From assembly GCA_041608535.1 (NCBI GenBank), contig JBFISM010000130.1:1-10355 (forward strand): a DNA stretch of 10,355 nt, written 5' to 3'. Both the position numbers and the translations under genes were made by a program. The DNA comes from JBFISM01 sp041608535 (GTDB taxonomy: Bacteria > Actinomycetota > Acidimicrobiia > Spongiisociales > UBA5794). Under the pieces are notes generated by a model, which did no database searches, was not told the DNA's origin, and worked only from the letters and a program-made list of their open reading frames with translations. Shown here piece by piece: positions 1-5,525 of this stretch (its first letter is position 1; each line of letters starts with the position of its first letter).

Positions 1-267
1 GGGTCGAAGATCCCACCCAAGACCCGCCGCTATGTCCTGCATCGCGACGGGGGGTGTACTGCTGATGGGTGTGTCAGCCGCTACCGGCTCCAACCCCACC
101 ACATCCTGCCCCGATCCCGAGGTGGCCGTGACCACCCCGACAACCTCACCACCTTGTGCTGGTTCCACCACCACGTCGTTGTCCACCAACGCGGCTACCA
201 GATCGACCCCCACTCGCCACCCGGCAGACGCCGCTTCACCCCAACCACCCGAGCACCTCCGGACTGA
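1..267 (+). CDS. HNH endonuclease, C-terminal fragment (5' end outside window)
   Basis: Frame 1 is open from the first base to TGA at 265-267, giving 88 codons with no start, so the gene begins left of the window. The fragment carries a full HNH core: C19 and C24 (first zinc pair), the H33-H34 pair followed by ILPRSRGG, D47-N48 and the LTTLC motif (N of HNH; C53), then H56-H57-H58 and H62. The pattern 'RYRLQPHHI...DNLTTLCWFHHH' is typical of actinobacterial HNH proteins that carry an N-terminal DUF222 (13E12-repeat) domain; that domain would lie outside this window and is assumed. Such proteins are predicted metal-dependent nucleases, often present in several copies per genome and of unclear physiological role. 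After the HNH motif only about 20 residues remain, with a basic/proline tail (PPGRRRFTPTTRAPPD), which is a normal ending. The motif residues are all present, so there is no sign of decay in the visible part. The family call is firm; the biological role is not known. Confidence 0.88.
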   Translation, partial: GSKIPPKTRRYVLHRDGGCTADGCVSRYRLQPHHILPRSRGGRDHPDNLTTLCWFHHHVVVHQRGYQIDPHSPPGRRRFTPTTRAPPD

Positions 268-285
268 CGGCAGCCGGCGCTGCCG
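268..285 (+). terminator. Hairpin directly after HNH gene, possible terminator
   Basis: Immediately after the HNH stop codon, CGGCAGC (268-274) and GCTGCCG (279-285) form a perfect 7-bp stem with a 4-nt CGGC loop. The position fits transcription termination, but no run of T follows, so it would be a U-less hairpin of the kind often suggested in high-GC actinobacteria. It could also simply be chance in GC-rich DNA. Confidence 0.4.
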
Positions 286-553
286 GCAGCTGTTGCCGCC
301 GGTGCGATGTCACCGACAGCCACGTACCTGCCGTCCCAAACCAACTGACCGCCCAACCCGAGCCAGCGTCGCTCGCCGCAACCCTCAGGTCGATGCGCCA
401 CCCATTGCGCAGTGGCGGTTTCGGCGCGCCTCTTCATCGGCCGCATCGGGTGCGGCGGGTACCAATCCGAGCGGCTATGCCTCACGGCACGCTTCTGGCC
501 CGCAATTCGAGCCGTCACCGGGTGCTTGGTGCCGTCGACAGGTGAGCGTCGTC

Positions 554-578
554 GTGACATTGCCGTCGGTAATGTCGC
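554..578. promoter_or_regulatory. Dyad-symmetric element upstream of small unknown gene
   Basis: GTGACATTGCC (554-564) can pair with GGTAATGTCGC (568-578) across a 3-nt GTC loop. That is 11 pairs including two G:T(U) wobbles, with the strict core GACATT (556-561) and AATGTC (571-576). The core is noticeably A/T-richer than its surroundings. As DNA it resembles a repressor operator with 6-bp half-sites whose centres are 15 bp apart; as RNA it would be a stable hairpin in the leader of the gene starting at 641. The function is inferred only. Confidence 0.35.
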
Positions 579-640
579 ACCGAGGGTCGCACATACTGGA
601 ATCGCCAGACAAACACTCGAAAGGCCGCCGTCGTACCCCC

Positions 641-1042
641 ATGAACCCTGATGACGCCGTTGCCGCGCTCGCCCGCGCCGTCGAACGATTCTTGGACCCC
701 GATCGACAGTACGAGGATGCCGAGTCCCCCCGGTCCTGGGAAAGCTCTTGGGGGAGCAACACCGCAGCGGCACTGGCAGAGATCTATACGGGGCGAGCCA
801 CCGGGCCGCCGCCAAATGATCTGGTAGCCGGAAGCGTGCAGGAGCTCGCATCACGGCTCGAATCAATGCCACCCGACGAGCAGGTCCCCCTCGTAGCGGC
901 GATGCGAAAGCCCTCGCACCTCCTGTACCCGTACATCCGACAAACAGGCGAATTGCCCGGCGTGACCCGCCCATCGACGAGAGTCACGAACGATCCTGAC
1001 CCAAGCGCATGGTGGTGGGGGCTGTTTCTCGACCGGCGGTAG
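641..1042 (+). CDS. Hypothetical protein, 133 residues
   Basis: I do not recognise this protein. It is 133 residues, soluble in appearance, with no signal peptide or membrane segment. The N-terminal part (about residues 1-20) looks helical and amphipathic (AVAALARAVERFLD). The middle holds WESSW followed by GSNTAAALAEIYTG, and further helices occupy residues 63-90. The C-terminus ends in an unusual aromatic run, SAWWWGLFLDRR. The ATG at 641 is preceded by GAAAGG (619-624), a rather distant ribosome site. An alternative in-frame ATG at 572 would sit inside the dyad at 554-578 and add a basic, disordered-looking leader, so 641 is preferred. Codons favour G/C in the third position, as in neighbouring genes, supporting a real gene. 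It ends 85 bases before the sugar-importer ATPase on the same strand; whether they share a transcript is unclear because a promoter-like sequence lies between them. Confidence 0.55.
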   Translation: MNPDDAVAALARAVERFLDPDRQYEDAESPRSWESSWGSNTAAALAEIYTGRATGPPPNDLVAGSVQELASRLESMPPDEQVPLVAAMRKPSHLLYPYIRQTGELPGVTRPSTRVTNDPDPSAWWWGLFLDRR

Positions 1043-1070
1043 CTCTGGGAGCTGATCCGCCGAGATTCTG

Positions 1071-1100
1071 TTGTTATCTCGTGGCCACTTCCGGTAAGTT
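1071..1100 (+). promoter_or_regulatory. Possible promoter for the sugar-importer ATPase gene
   Basis: TTGTTA (1071-1076) matches four of six bases of a -35 box, and TAAGTT (1095-1100) is a poor -10 box at an 18-nt spacing. The spacer contains the 8-bp palindrome GTGGCCAC (1081-1088), which could be an operator for a sugar-responsive regulator or coincidence. The site falls in the 85-nt gap before the start at 1128. This is a weak match and is offered only as a candidate. Confidence 0.22.
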
Positions 1101-1115
1101 GCAGTCGAGATTGAG

Positions 1116-1122
1116 AGGGAGG
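1116..1122 (+). promoter_or_regulatory. Ribosome binding site deciding a GTG start
   Basis: AGGGAGG lies five bases before GTG at 1128 and is one of the best Shine-Dalgarno matches in the window. It supports the GTG start, which places Walker A at the usual residue ~37 of this ATPase family. Confidence 0.75.
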
Positions 1123-1127
1123 CCGTA

Positions 1128-2312
1128 GTGGCACACGTTGTCTTCGAAGGTGTCGAGAAGCAATACCCCAATGGGTTCAAGGCGGTGACCGATCTCAACC
1201 TCGAGATCGTGGACAGCGAGTTTCTCGTGATGGTCGGACCGTCCGGGTGCGGAAAGTCGACGACGCTGCGCATGATCGCAGGTCTCGAGGACATCTCGGC
1301 AGGCAAGCTCTATATCGACGATGTCGTGGTCAACGACACACCGCCGAAGGATCGGGACATCGCCATGGTGTTCCAGAACTACGCCCTGTACCCGCACATG
1401 ACCGTGGCGGAGAACATCGGGTTTGCGCTCAAGCTGGCGAAGCTACCCAAGGCCGAGATCAAGCAACGAGTTGATCAGGCGGGGCGCATGCTGGAGCTCA
1501 CAGATATCCTGGATCGCAAGCCTGCCCAGCTCTCCGGTGGTCAGCGGCAGCGGGTGGCGATGGGTCGTGCCATCGTTCGCTCTCCCAAGGTGTTCCTTCT
1601 CGACGAGCCGCTCTCCAACCTCGACGCCAAGCTGCGCGTGCAGATGCGCGCGCAGATCACTGCACTGCAGCGTGAAGTCGGTGTGACCACCTTCTACGTG
1701 ACTCACGATCAGGTGGAGGCGATGACGATGGCCGACCGTGTCGCCGTGATCAACCGCGGGATCCTCCAGCAGGTGGATGCACCGCAGAAGCTCTTCGACG
1801 AGCCGGACAACCTGTTCGTCGCCGCCTTCATCGGTTCACCGTCGATGAATCTGATGGAGGGGATCATCAACGGCGCCGCCGGGTCATACACCGTGACGGT
1901 GGGGAGCAACACACTGGCCCTCCCCGACGAGGCGATGGCCCGTCACCCCAAGATCGCCGACTACGTGGGCAAGCCGGTCACCGTGGGGCTGCGCCCGAAG
2001 GAGTTCGAGGATGCCGAGCTCAACCCGAGCCACCCGCAAGACCAGCGGGTATCGGCGAAGATCACGAATGTCGAGGCGCTTGGCTTCGAGAAGATCGTGT
2101 ATTTCGATCTCGATGCAAAACCGGTGTTCTCGGAGGATGCCCTCGACCTCGACGAGGATGCGGAGGAGATCCTGCCGACGGACGTCACTCGGATCGCCGC
2201 CCGCTTCAACGCGGCCACCAAAGCCCGGGTTGGGGACACTGTCCAGGTGACCATGAACATGGCAGCGGCGCACTTCTTCGACGCCAACACGGGGCTCGCG
2301 ATCAGGAACTGA
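1128..2312 (+). CDS. Carbohydrate ABC importer ATP-binding protein (MalK/UgpC/MsiK family)
   Basis: This is the 394-residue cytoplasmic motor that powers uptake of oligosaccharides (family substrates include maltose, trehalose and glycerol-3-phosphate). All ATPase motifs are intact: Walker A GPSGCGKST (37-45), Q-loop Q83 in VFQNYALYPHM, signature LSGGQRQR (135-142), Walker B VFLLDE (155-160), D-loop SNLD (163-166) and H-loop H193 in VTHDQ. From about residue 235 a MalK-type regulatory/TOBE region follows, beginning near GSPSMNLMEG and ending with AAAHFFDANTG. Within it, residues about 335-350 form a very acidic stretch (DALDLDEDAEE). The GTG start is fixed by a strong ribosome site, AGGGAGG at 1116-1122, five bases upstream. 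No permease or substrate-binding gene is adjacent, so it may be a shared ATPase serving several importers, as MsiK in Streptomyces and MsmX in Bacillus do. The convergent alpha-glucosidase suggests alpha-glucosides as cargo (inference). The family call is very secure; the substrate is not. Confidence 0.95.
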   Translation: MAHVVFEGVEKQYPNGFKAVTDLNLEIVDSEFLVMVGPSGCGKSTTLRMIAGLEDISAGKLYIDDVVVNDTPPKDRDIAMVFQNYALYPHMTVAENIGFALKLAKLPKAEIKQRVDQAGRMLELTDILDRKPAQLSGGQRQRVAMGRAIVRSPKVFLLDEPLSNLDAKLRVQMRAQITALQREVGVTTFYVTHDQVEAMTMADRVAVINRGILQQVDAPQKLFDEPDNLFVAAFIGSPSMNLMEGIINGAAGSYTVTVGSNTLALPDEAMARHPKIADYVGKPVTVGLRPKEFEDAELNPSHPQDQRVSAKITNVEALGFEKIVYFDLDAKPVFSEDALDLDEDAEEILPTDVTRIAARFNAATKARVGDTVQVTMNMAAAHFFDANTGLAIRN

Positions 2313-2333
2313 CTCGGTCTCAACGACTCCGAA

Positions 2334-2359
2334 ACCGGCGTCGCTGCGGCGGCGCCGGT
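2334..2359. terminator. Hairpin terminator between convergent genes
   Basis: ACCGGCGTCGC (2334-2344) pairs with GCGGCGCCGGT (2349-2359) around a TGCG loop: 11 pairs, only one of them a G:T(U) wobble. It sits in the 55-nt gap between the stop of the sugar ATPase (2312, +) and the stop of the alpha-glucosidase (2368, -), where a bidirectional terminator is expected. No long T run follows on the plus strand; on the minus strand the stem is followed by a short TTT. Strong stem and ideal position make termination likely. Confidence 0.65.
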
Positions 2360-2367
2360 GTCGCGTC

Positions 2368-3951
2368 TCAGCCGACGAGGAGGATTGCTGCGGTCTCGCC
2401 GTCGAGTTCCAGTTCGCCGGCGACGACACCGGCGCCGTCGGGACGGCTGGTGAACACCAGCGACCAGTTCCCATCGGGAAGGTGGACGTGCGACGGGTGA
2501 TCGTCCAGATTCGCCGCAACCAGGCACCGGCCCCGCCGCAGGGTCATGGTCAATCCGTGGTCGCCGTCGATCCATTCCGCTGGCGCCTCGTGCAGGTCGG
2601 GGTGCTTCTTACGCAGCTCGATCAGACGGCGGTAGCGGTGGATCCACGAGTCGGGATCCGCCTTCTGGACTGCGACCGTGAGCTCGGGCGGCCGAGGCTG
2701 TGACGGCATCCACGGTTCTGGAGCCGTCGTGAAGCCGTTGCAGTGCGACGTGTCCCACGGCATGACAGTGCGGGCGCCGTCGCGCCCGCCTGCCGGGTTC
2801 TCGTTCCGCGTCGATACGGGATCGGTTCGATCCTCGACGGCGACGATGCCATCTTCGAGAGCGAGCTCCTGGCCCTCCCACAGAAACGGCATCCCCCCCA
2901 AACCGAACATGAGGGTGGTGAGGCACAGCGACCGGTAGCGACCACGGTCCCCGCCACCGAAGCGGGTGGGCGAGCGGCTGGCGTCATGACTGTCGGTGAC
3001 CCAGGCGATGGAGTCTCCTCCGATCATCTCGAGGGCGCGCAACTTGTCCCGCAGGATCATGGGTTGCCAGGACGACCACACCGGGGAGAGGTAGAAGTTG
3101 CGGTCGAGCGCTTGGCCGGCGTCGTGGTAGCGGGCATGCCGGGCCGGATTGTCCGGACCGATCTCACCGAGCAACATCGCGTCGTATTCGGACACCACCC
3201 GCTTCCAGCGGCGGAAGACGCCGATGTTGCGGTTCTGGTCGAGGTCGTAGCGGTGCTCGTAGCAGTGGAACACCTCGCCTGCGCTCATGTCGGGAGTGGG
3301 TTCCCGGATCTGGGGGTTGTCCCTGAATCGCACGTCTTTGACGAGTCCGTGGGCGACGTCGATGCGAAATCCGTCGACGCCTCGCTCGCACCAGAAGCGC
3401 AGGATCTCGTCGAACTCGCGAGCCACCTCCGGGTTCTCCCAGTTCAGATCGGGCTGCTCGGGCAAGAACAGGTGGAGGTAGTACTGGCCGGAGCGGGCGT
3501 CCTGGGTCCACGCCGGCCCACCGAAGTGGCTCACCCAGTTGTTGGGCGGTCCGCCGTTGAGCGCCGGATCCTTCCAGATGTAGTAGTCGCGGTATGCGCT
3601 CGAGGGATCGGCGATCGCCTTGCGGAACCACTCGTGTTCGTGGGACGTGTGGTTGGGCACGATGTCGACGATCACCCGCAACCCCCGTGCGTGGGCGTCG
3701 GCGACGAGGCGATCGAAATCGTCGAGTGTGCCGTGGATCGGGTCGACATCGACGTAGTTCGACACGTCGTAGCCATGATCGAAGCCGGGGTTGGGGTAGA
3801 ACGGCGTGATCCACAGCGCATCGACCCCGAGCCACGTGAGATGGTCCAGATGCCGGCGAATGCCTTCGAGGTCCCCCACGCCGTCACCGCTGCTGTCGGC
3901 AAACGATCGGGGATAGATCTCGTACCCGATCGCCCCGGACCACCACGTCAT
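2368..3951 (-). CDS. GH13 alpha-glucosidase (oligo-1,6-glucosidase-like clade)
   Basis: The 527-residue enzyme should release glucose from the non-reducing end of short alpha-glucosides by the retaining GH13 mechanism. No signal peptide is visible, so it is probably cytoplasmic and acts after import. The (beta/alpha)8 barrel starts at once (WWSGAIGYEIYPRSF, residues 3-17). Conserved regions are clear: region I DIVPNH (96-101), region V QPDLN (166-170, typical of the oligo-1,6-glucosidase/alpha-glucosidase clade), region II GFRIDVAH with nucleophile D198, region III LLGEIG with acid/base E263, and region IV TDSHD with H322 and D323. A small C-terminal beta domain follows. The ATG at 3951 is chosen because AGGAG lies 6 bases upstream (complement of 3958-3962); the frame stays open to 4092 but the extra residues are basic, disordered and overlap the divergent gene. 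Val follows the nucleophile, a feature linked to alpha-1,6 preference in yeast and Bacillus enzymes; that reading is tentative. Sucrose or trehalose-type activities cannot be excluded. Confidence 0.94.
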   Translation of the reverse strand: MTWWSGAIGYEIYPRSFADSSGDGVGDLEGIRRHLDHLTWLGVDALWITPFYPNPGFDHGYDVSNYVDVDPIHGTLDDFDRLVADAHARGLRVIVDIVPNHTSHEHEWFRKAIADPSSAYRDYYIWKDPALNGGPPNNWVSHFGGPAWTQDARSGQYYLHLFLPEQPDLNWENPEVAREFDEILRFWCERGVDGFRIDVAHGLVKDVRFRDNPQIREPTPDMSAGEVFHCYEHRYDLDQNRNIGVFRRWKRVVSEYDAMLLGEIGPDNPARHARYHDAGQALDRNFYLSPVWSSWQPMILRDKLRALEMIGGDSIAWVTDSHDASRSPTRFGGGDRGRYRSLCLTTLMFGLGGMPFLWEGQELALEDGIVAVEDRTDPVSTRNENPAGGRDGARTVMPWDTSHCNGFTTAPEPWMPSQPRPPELTVAVQKADPDSWIHRYRRLIELRKKHPDLHEAPAEWIDGDHGLTMTLRRGRCLVAANLDDHPSHVHLPDGNWSLVFTSRPDGAGVVAGELELDGETAAILLVG

Positions 3952-4061
3952 CCCGGTCTCCTGTCTACCTCGTCTTCCGCCGGTGCGGCGAGGACGATAC
4001 CCGCACCACCGGAGCTGCACGACCTCGACGGGGCCGCCGGTGGGTCCTAGCGTCGCACCCG
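3952..4061. promoter_or_regulatory. Divergent promoter region with inverted repeat
   Basis: This 110-nt gap must hold start signals for both the glucosidase (leftward) and the methyltransferase (rightward). It contains a perfect 7-bp inverted repeat, GGTGCGG (3982-3988) and CCGCACC (4001-4007), with 12 bases between, placed about 30 bases upstream of the glucosidase start. A sugar-responsive repressor site is plausible there, but no classic LacI-type GCGC-centred core is present. I cannot identify convincing -35/-10 boxes. The glucosidase ribosome site AGGAG (complement of 3958-3962) is inside this stretch. Confidence 0.45.
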
Positions 4062-4730
4062 ATGAGCGAGGACGCGATACGCGAGGACGCAAGGAGTGAG
4101 AACCCCAGGGGTGAGGAACGCACCGTTGGTGTCGGGCCTCACCCCGAGCCGTGGCCGGACGATGCGCGGCTCGACCCCGAGCTGCTGGCCCATGGTGACC
4201 GGCGCAACGTGGTCGATCGCTACCGCTACTGGTCCCGAGAGGCGATCGTCGCCGATCTCGATCAACGGCGCCACCCCTTCCACGTCGCCATCGAGAACTA
4301 CCAGCACGATTTCAACATCGGCACGGTGGTGCGCAACGCAAACGCCTTTCTCGCGGCGTCCGTCGTGATCGTGGGCAAGAGGCGTTGGAACCGGCGCGGA
4401 GCGATGGTGACGGATCGCTACCAGCACATCCGTCACGTCGCCGACATCGACGCACTGGTGTCGTGGGCCCGGAGAGAGACCTTCCCCATAGTTGGGATCG
4501 ACATCATGCCCGGAGCGCAGCCCATCGAGACGACGCCGTTGCCGGAGCGTTGTGTGCTGCTCTTCGGACAGGAGGGGCCCGGCCTGTCGGCAGCGGCGCT
4601 GCGGGCGACCTCCATGATTCTCGCCATCACCCAATTCGGCTCAACCCGATCGATCAACGTCGGAGTCGCCTCAGGCATCGCCATGCACACTTGGGTCCGT
4701 CAACATGGCAGCCCGACCCGGAGCGCCTGA
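4062..4730 (+). CDS. SpoU/TrmH-family RNA 2'-O-ribose methyltransferase
   Basis: A predicted 222-residue enzyme that transfers a methyl group from S-adenosylmethionine to a ribose 2'-OH in tRNA or rRNA. The three SPOUT motifs are present: motif 1 NYQHDFNIGTVVRN (79-92, with the usual Asn and catalytic Arg91), motif 2 LLFGQEGPGLS (166-176), and motif 3 FGSTRSINVGVASGIAM (192-208), which builds the trefoil-knot cofactor pocket. Motif 3 reads SINVGVASG where many relatives have SLNVSVA. The first ~30 residues are charged and low in complexity and no L30e-like substrate domain is visible, so this is the compact form. The ATG at 4062 has no good Shine-Dalgarno and no other start codon lies in frame before the conserved core; a 10-bp direct repeat GCGAGGACGC (4066-4075 and 4081-4090) lies just inside the gene. 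The exact RNA target cannot be told from sequence. It stands alone, divergent from the glucosidase and convergent with the permease gene. Confidence 0.9.
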   Translation: MSEDAIREDARSENPRGEERTVGVGPHPEPWPDDARLDPELLAHGDRRNVVDRYRYWSREAIVADLDQRRHPFHVAIENYQHDFNIGTVVRNANAFLAASVVIVGKRRWNRRGAMVTDRYQHIRHVADIDALVSWARRETFPIVGIDIMPGAQPIETTPLPERCVLLFGQEGPGLSAAALRATSMILAITQFGSTRSINVGVASGIAMHTWVRQHGSPTRSA

Positions 4731-4733
4731 TCA
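4728..4733. other. Abutting stop codons of convergent genes (TGATCA)
   Basis: The methyltransferase TGA occupies 4728-4730 and the permease stop, read on the other strand, occupies 4731-4733, so the two genes meet tail to tail with no base between. Together they make the palindrome TGATCA. There is no room for an intergenic terminator, so each transcript must run into the 3' part of the other gene. Confidence 0.9.
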
Positions 4734-5525
4734 GACGGCCCTGCGATAGTTGCGCACCCCGAGCGGGATGAAGACGGCGAGGATGCCGAAGATCCACAGC
4801 AGCGCCTGGTTGAGCGCCGGCTGCAGCGGGCCTCCCAACACCAAGGCGCGCAAGGCATCCACAGTGACCGTCACCGGGTTGATCTCGGCAAATGCCTGCA
4901 GCCACCCCGGCATCGTCTCCACGGGAACGAACGCCGAGCTGGCAAATGTGAGCGGGAAGATCCAGATGAATCCGGCGGCCTGGACGGTCTCCACTTCGCG
5001 CAGGCTGAGCCCGATGTTTGCGGATATCCAGGAGAAGGCGAACGAGACGAGGGCGGCCAGACCGATGGCGGCCAATGCCTTGAGGAATCCGGCTTGGAAG
5101 CGGAAGCCGACGAGGTACCCGACGGTGGTGATGAGCAGCACCACGAAGATGTTCCGAATACCGTCGCTCAAGGTACGACCCACCAACACGGCGGATCGTG
5201 CCATCGGCAGCGACCGGAACCGGTCGATGATGCCCTTGCTCATGTCGTCGGCGAGCCCGATACCCGTGTTGGTGGAGCCGAACAACGCCGTTTGCACCAT
5301 GATCCCGGGAAGCAGGAAGTTGGTATAGCTACCACCCGGCACGTCGATGGCGCCGCCGAAGACGAACACGAACAGCAACACGAACATGATGGGTTGCACC
5401 GTGGAGAAGACGAGAAGCGTCGGCACCCGGATGTACTTGAAGAGGTTGCGCTTGGTGAGGATCAGGCCGTCGCGCACGACCCGGCGCAGACCGATGGTGC
5501 CGGCGGGTGGGTCGGCGCTCGTCAT
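4731..5525 (-). CDS. ABC-2 type exporter permease (DrrB-like)
   Basis: A 264-residue integral membrane protein forming the channel half of an ABC exporter. Six hydrophobic segments can be picked out at about residues 36-58, 68-88, 122-142, 147-172, 182-200 and 238-258, the usual ABC-2 arrangement. The cytoplasmic N-terminus (TKRNLFKYIRVP) and the YTNFLLPGIMVQTALFG segment match the DrrB/ABC-2 family, as does the loop MSKGIIDRFRSLPMARSA that contacts the ATPase. It ends with a basic tail, VRNYRRAV. The start ATG (5523-5525) overlaps the stop of the upstream ATPase gene as ATGA, so translation is very likely coupled and the two proteins form one transporter. DrrAB relatives export daunorubicin/doxorubicin, others export lipids or polyketides; no biosynthetic genes are near, so the cargo here is unknown. 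Confidence 0.93.
   Translation of the reverse strand: MTSADPPAGTIGLRRVVRDGLILTKRNLFKYIRVPTLLVFSTVQPIMFVLLFVFVFGGAIDVPGGSYTNFLLPGIMVQTALFGSTNTGIGLADDMSKGIIDRFRSLPMARSAVLVGRTLSDGIRNIFVVLLITTVGYLVGFRFQAGFLKALAAIGLAALVSFAFSWISANIGLSLREVETVQAAGFIWIFPLTFASSAFVPVETMPGWLQAFAEINPVTVTVDALRALVLGGPLQPALNQALLWIFGILAVFIPLGVRNYRRAV

Larger units (their letters stand above)
268..640. other. Gene-poor stretch between HNH gene and small unknown gene
   Basis: These 373 bases hold no reading frame with a recognisable protein, clear ribosome binding site or domain on either strand; the open frames that cross it are long only because the DNA is GC-rich. What can be seen is structure: the hairpin at 268-285, a small stem GCCGCA/TGCGGC at 440-445 and 451-456, a longer dyad at 554-578, and a weak -10-like CATACT at 592-597. 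I see no insertion-sequence ends, tRNA or tandem repeats. It may be an intergenic leader or the remains of a longer HNH-gene tail. Confidence 0.5.

Noticed and set aside
440..456. Small stem GCCGCA/TGCGGC as a separate regulatory element
   Set aside because: A 6-bp stem with a 5-nt loop in very GC-rich DNA is common by chance and has no gene positioned for it to act on.
32..640. Plus-strand extension of the gene at 641 back to position 32
   Set aside because: The part before 641 overlaps the HNH reading frame out of phase and is a Pro/Ser/Thr/Arg-rich low-complexity string; only the part from 641 looks like a protein.
195..974. Minus-strand open frame of 259 codons over the HNH end and the small gene
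   Set aside because: Arg/Ala/Gly-rich translation with no motif, antisense to the HNH core; judged a by-product of GC-rich composition.
2743..4050. Open frame of 435 codons on the plus strand opposite the alpha-glucosidase
   Set aside because: The opposite strand has all GH13 catalytic motifs; the plus translation is Val/Gly/Glu-rich without a recognisable motif or ribosome site.
3952..4092. Longer N-terminus for the alpha-glucosidase starting at 4092
   Set aside because: The extra 47 residues are basic and disordered, overlap the divergent methyltransferase gene, and the ATG at 3951 has a good AGGAG ribosome site directly before the first barrel strand.
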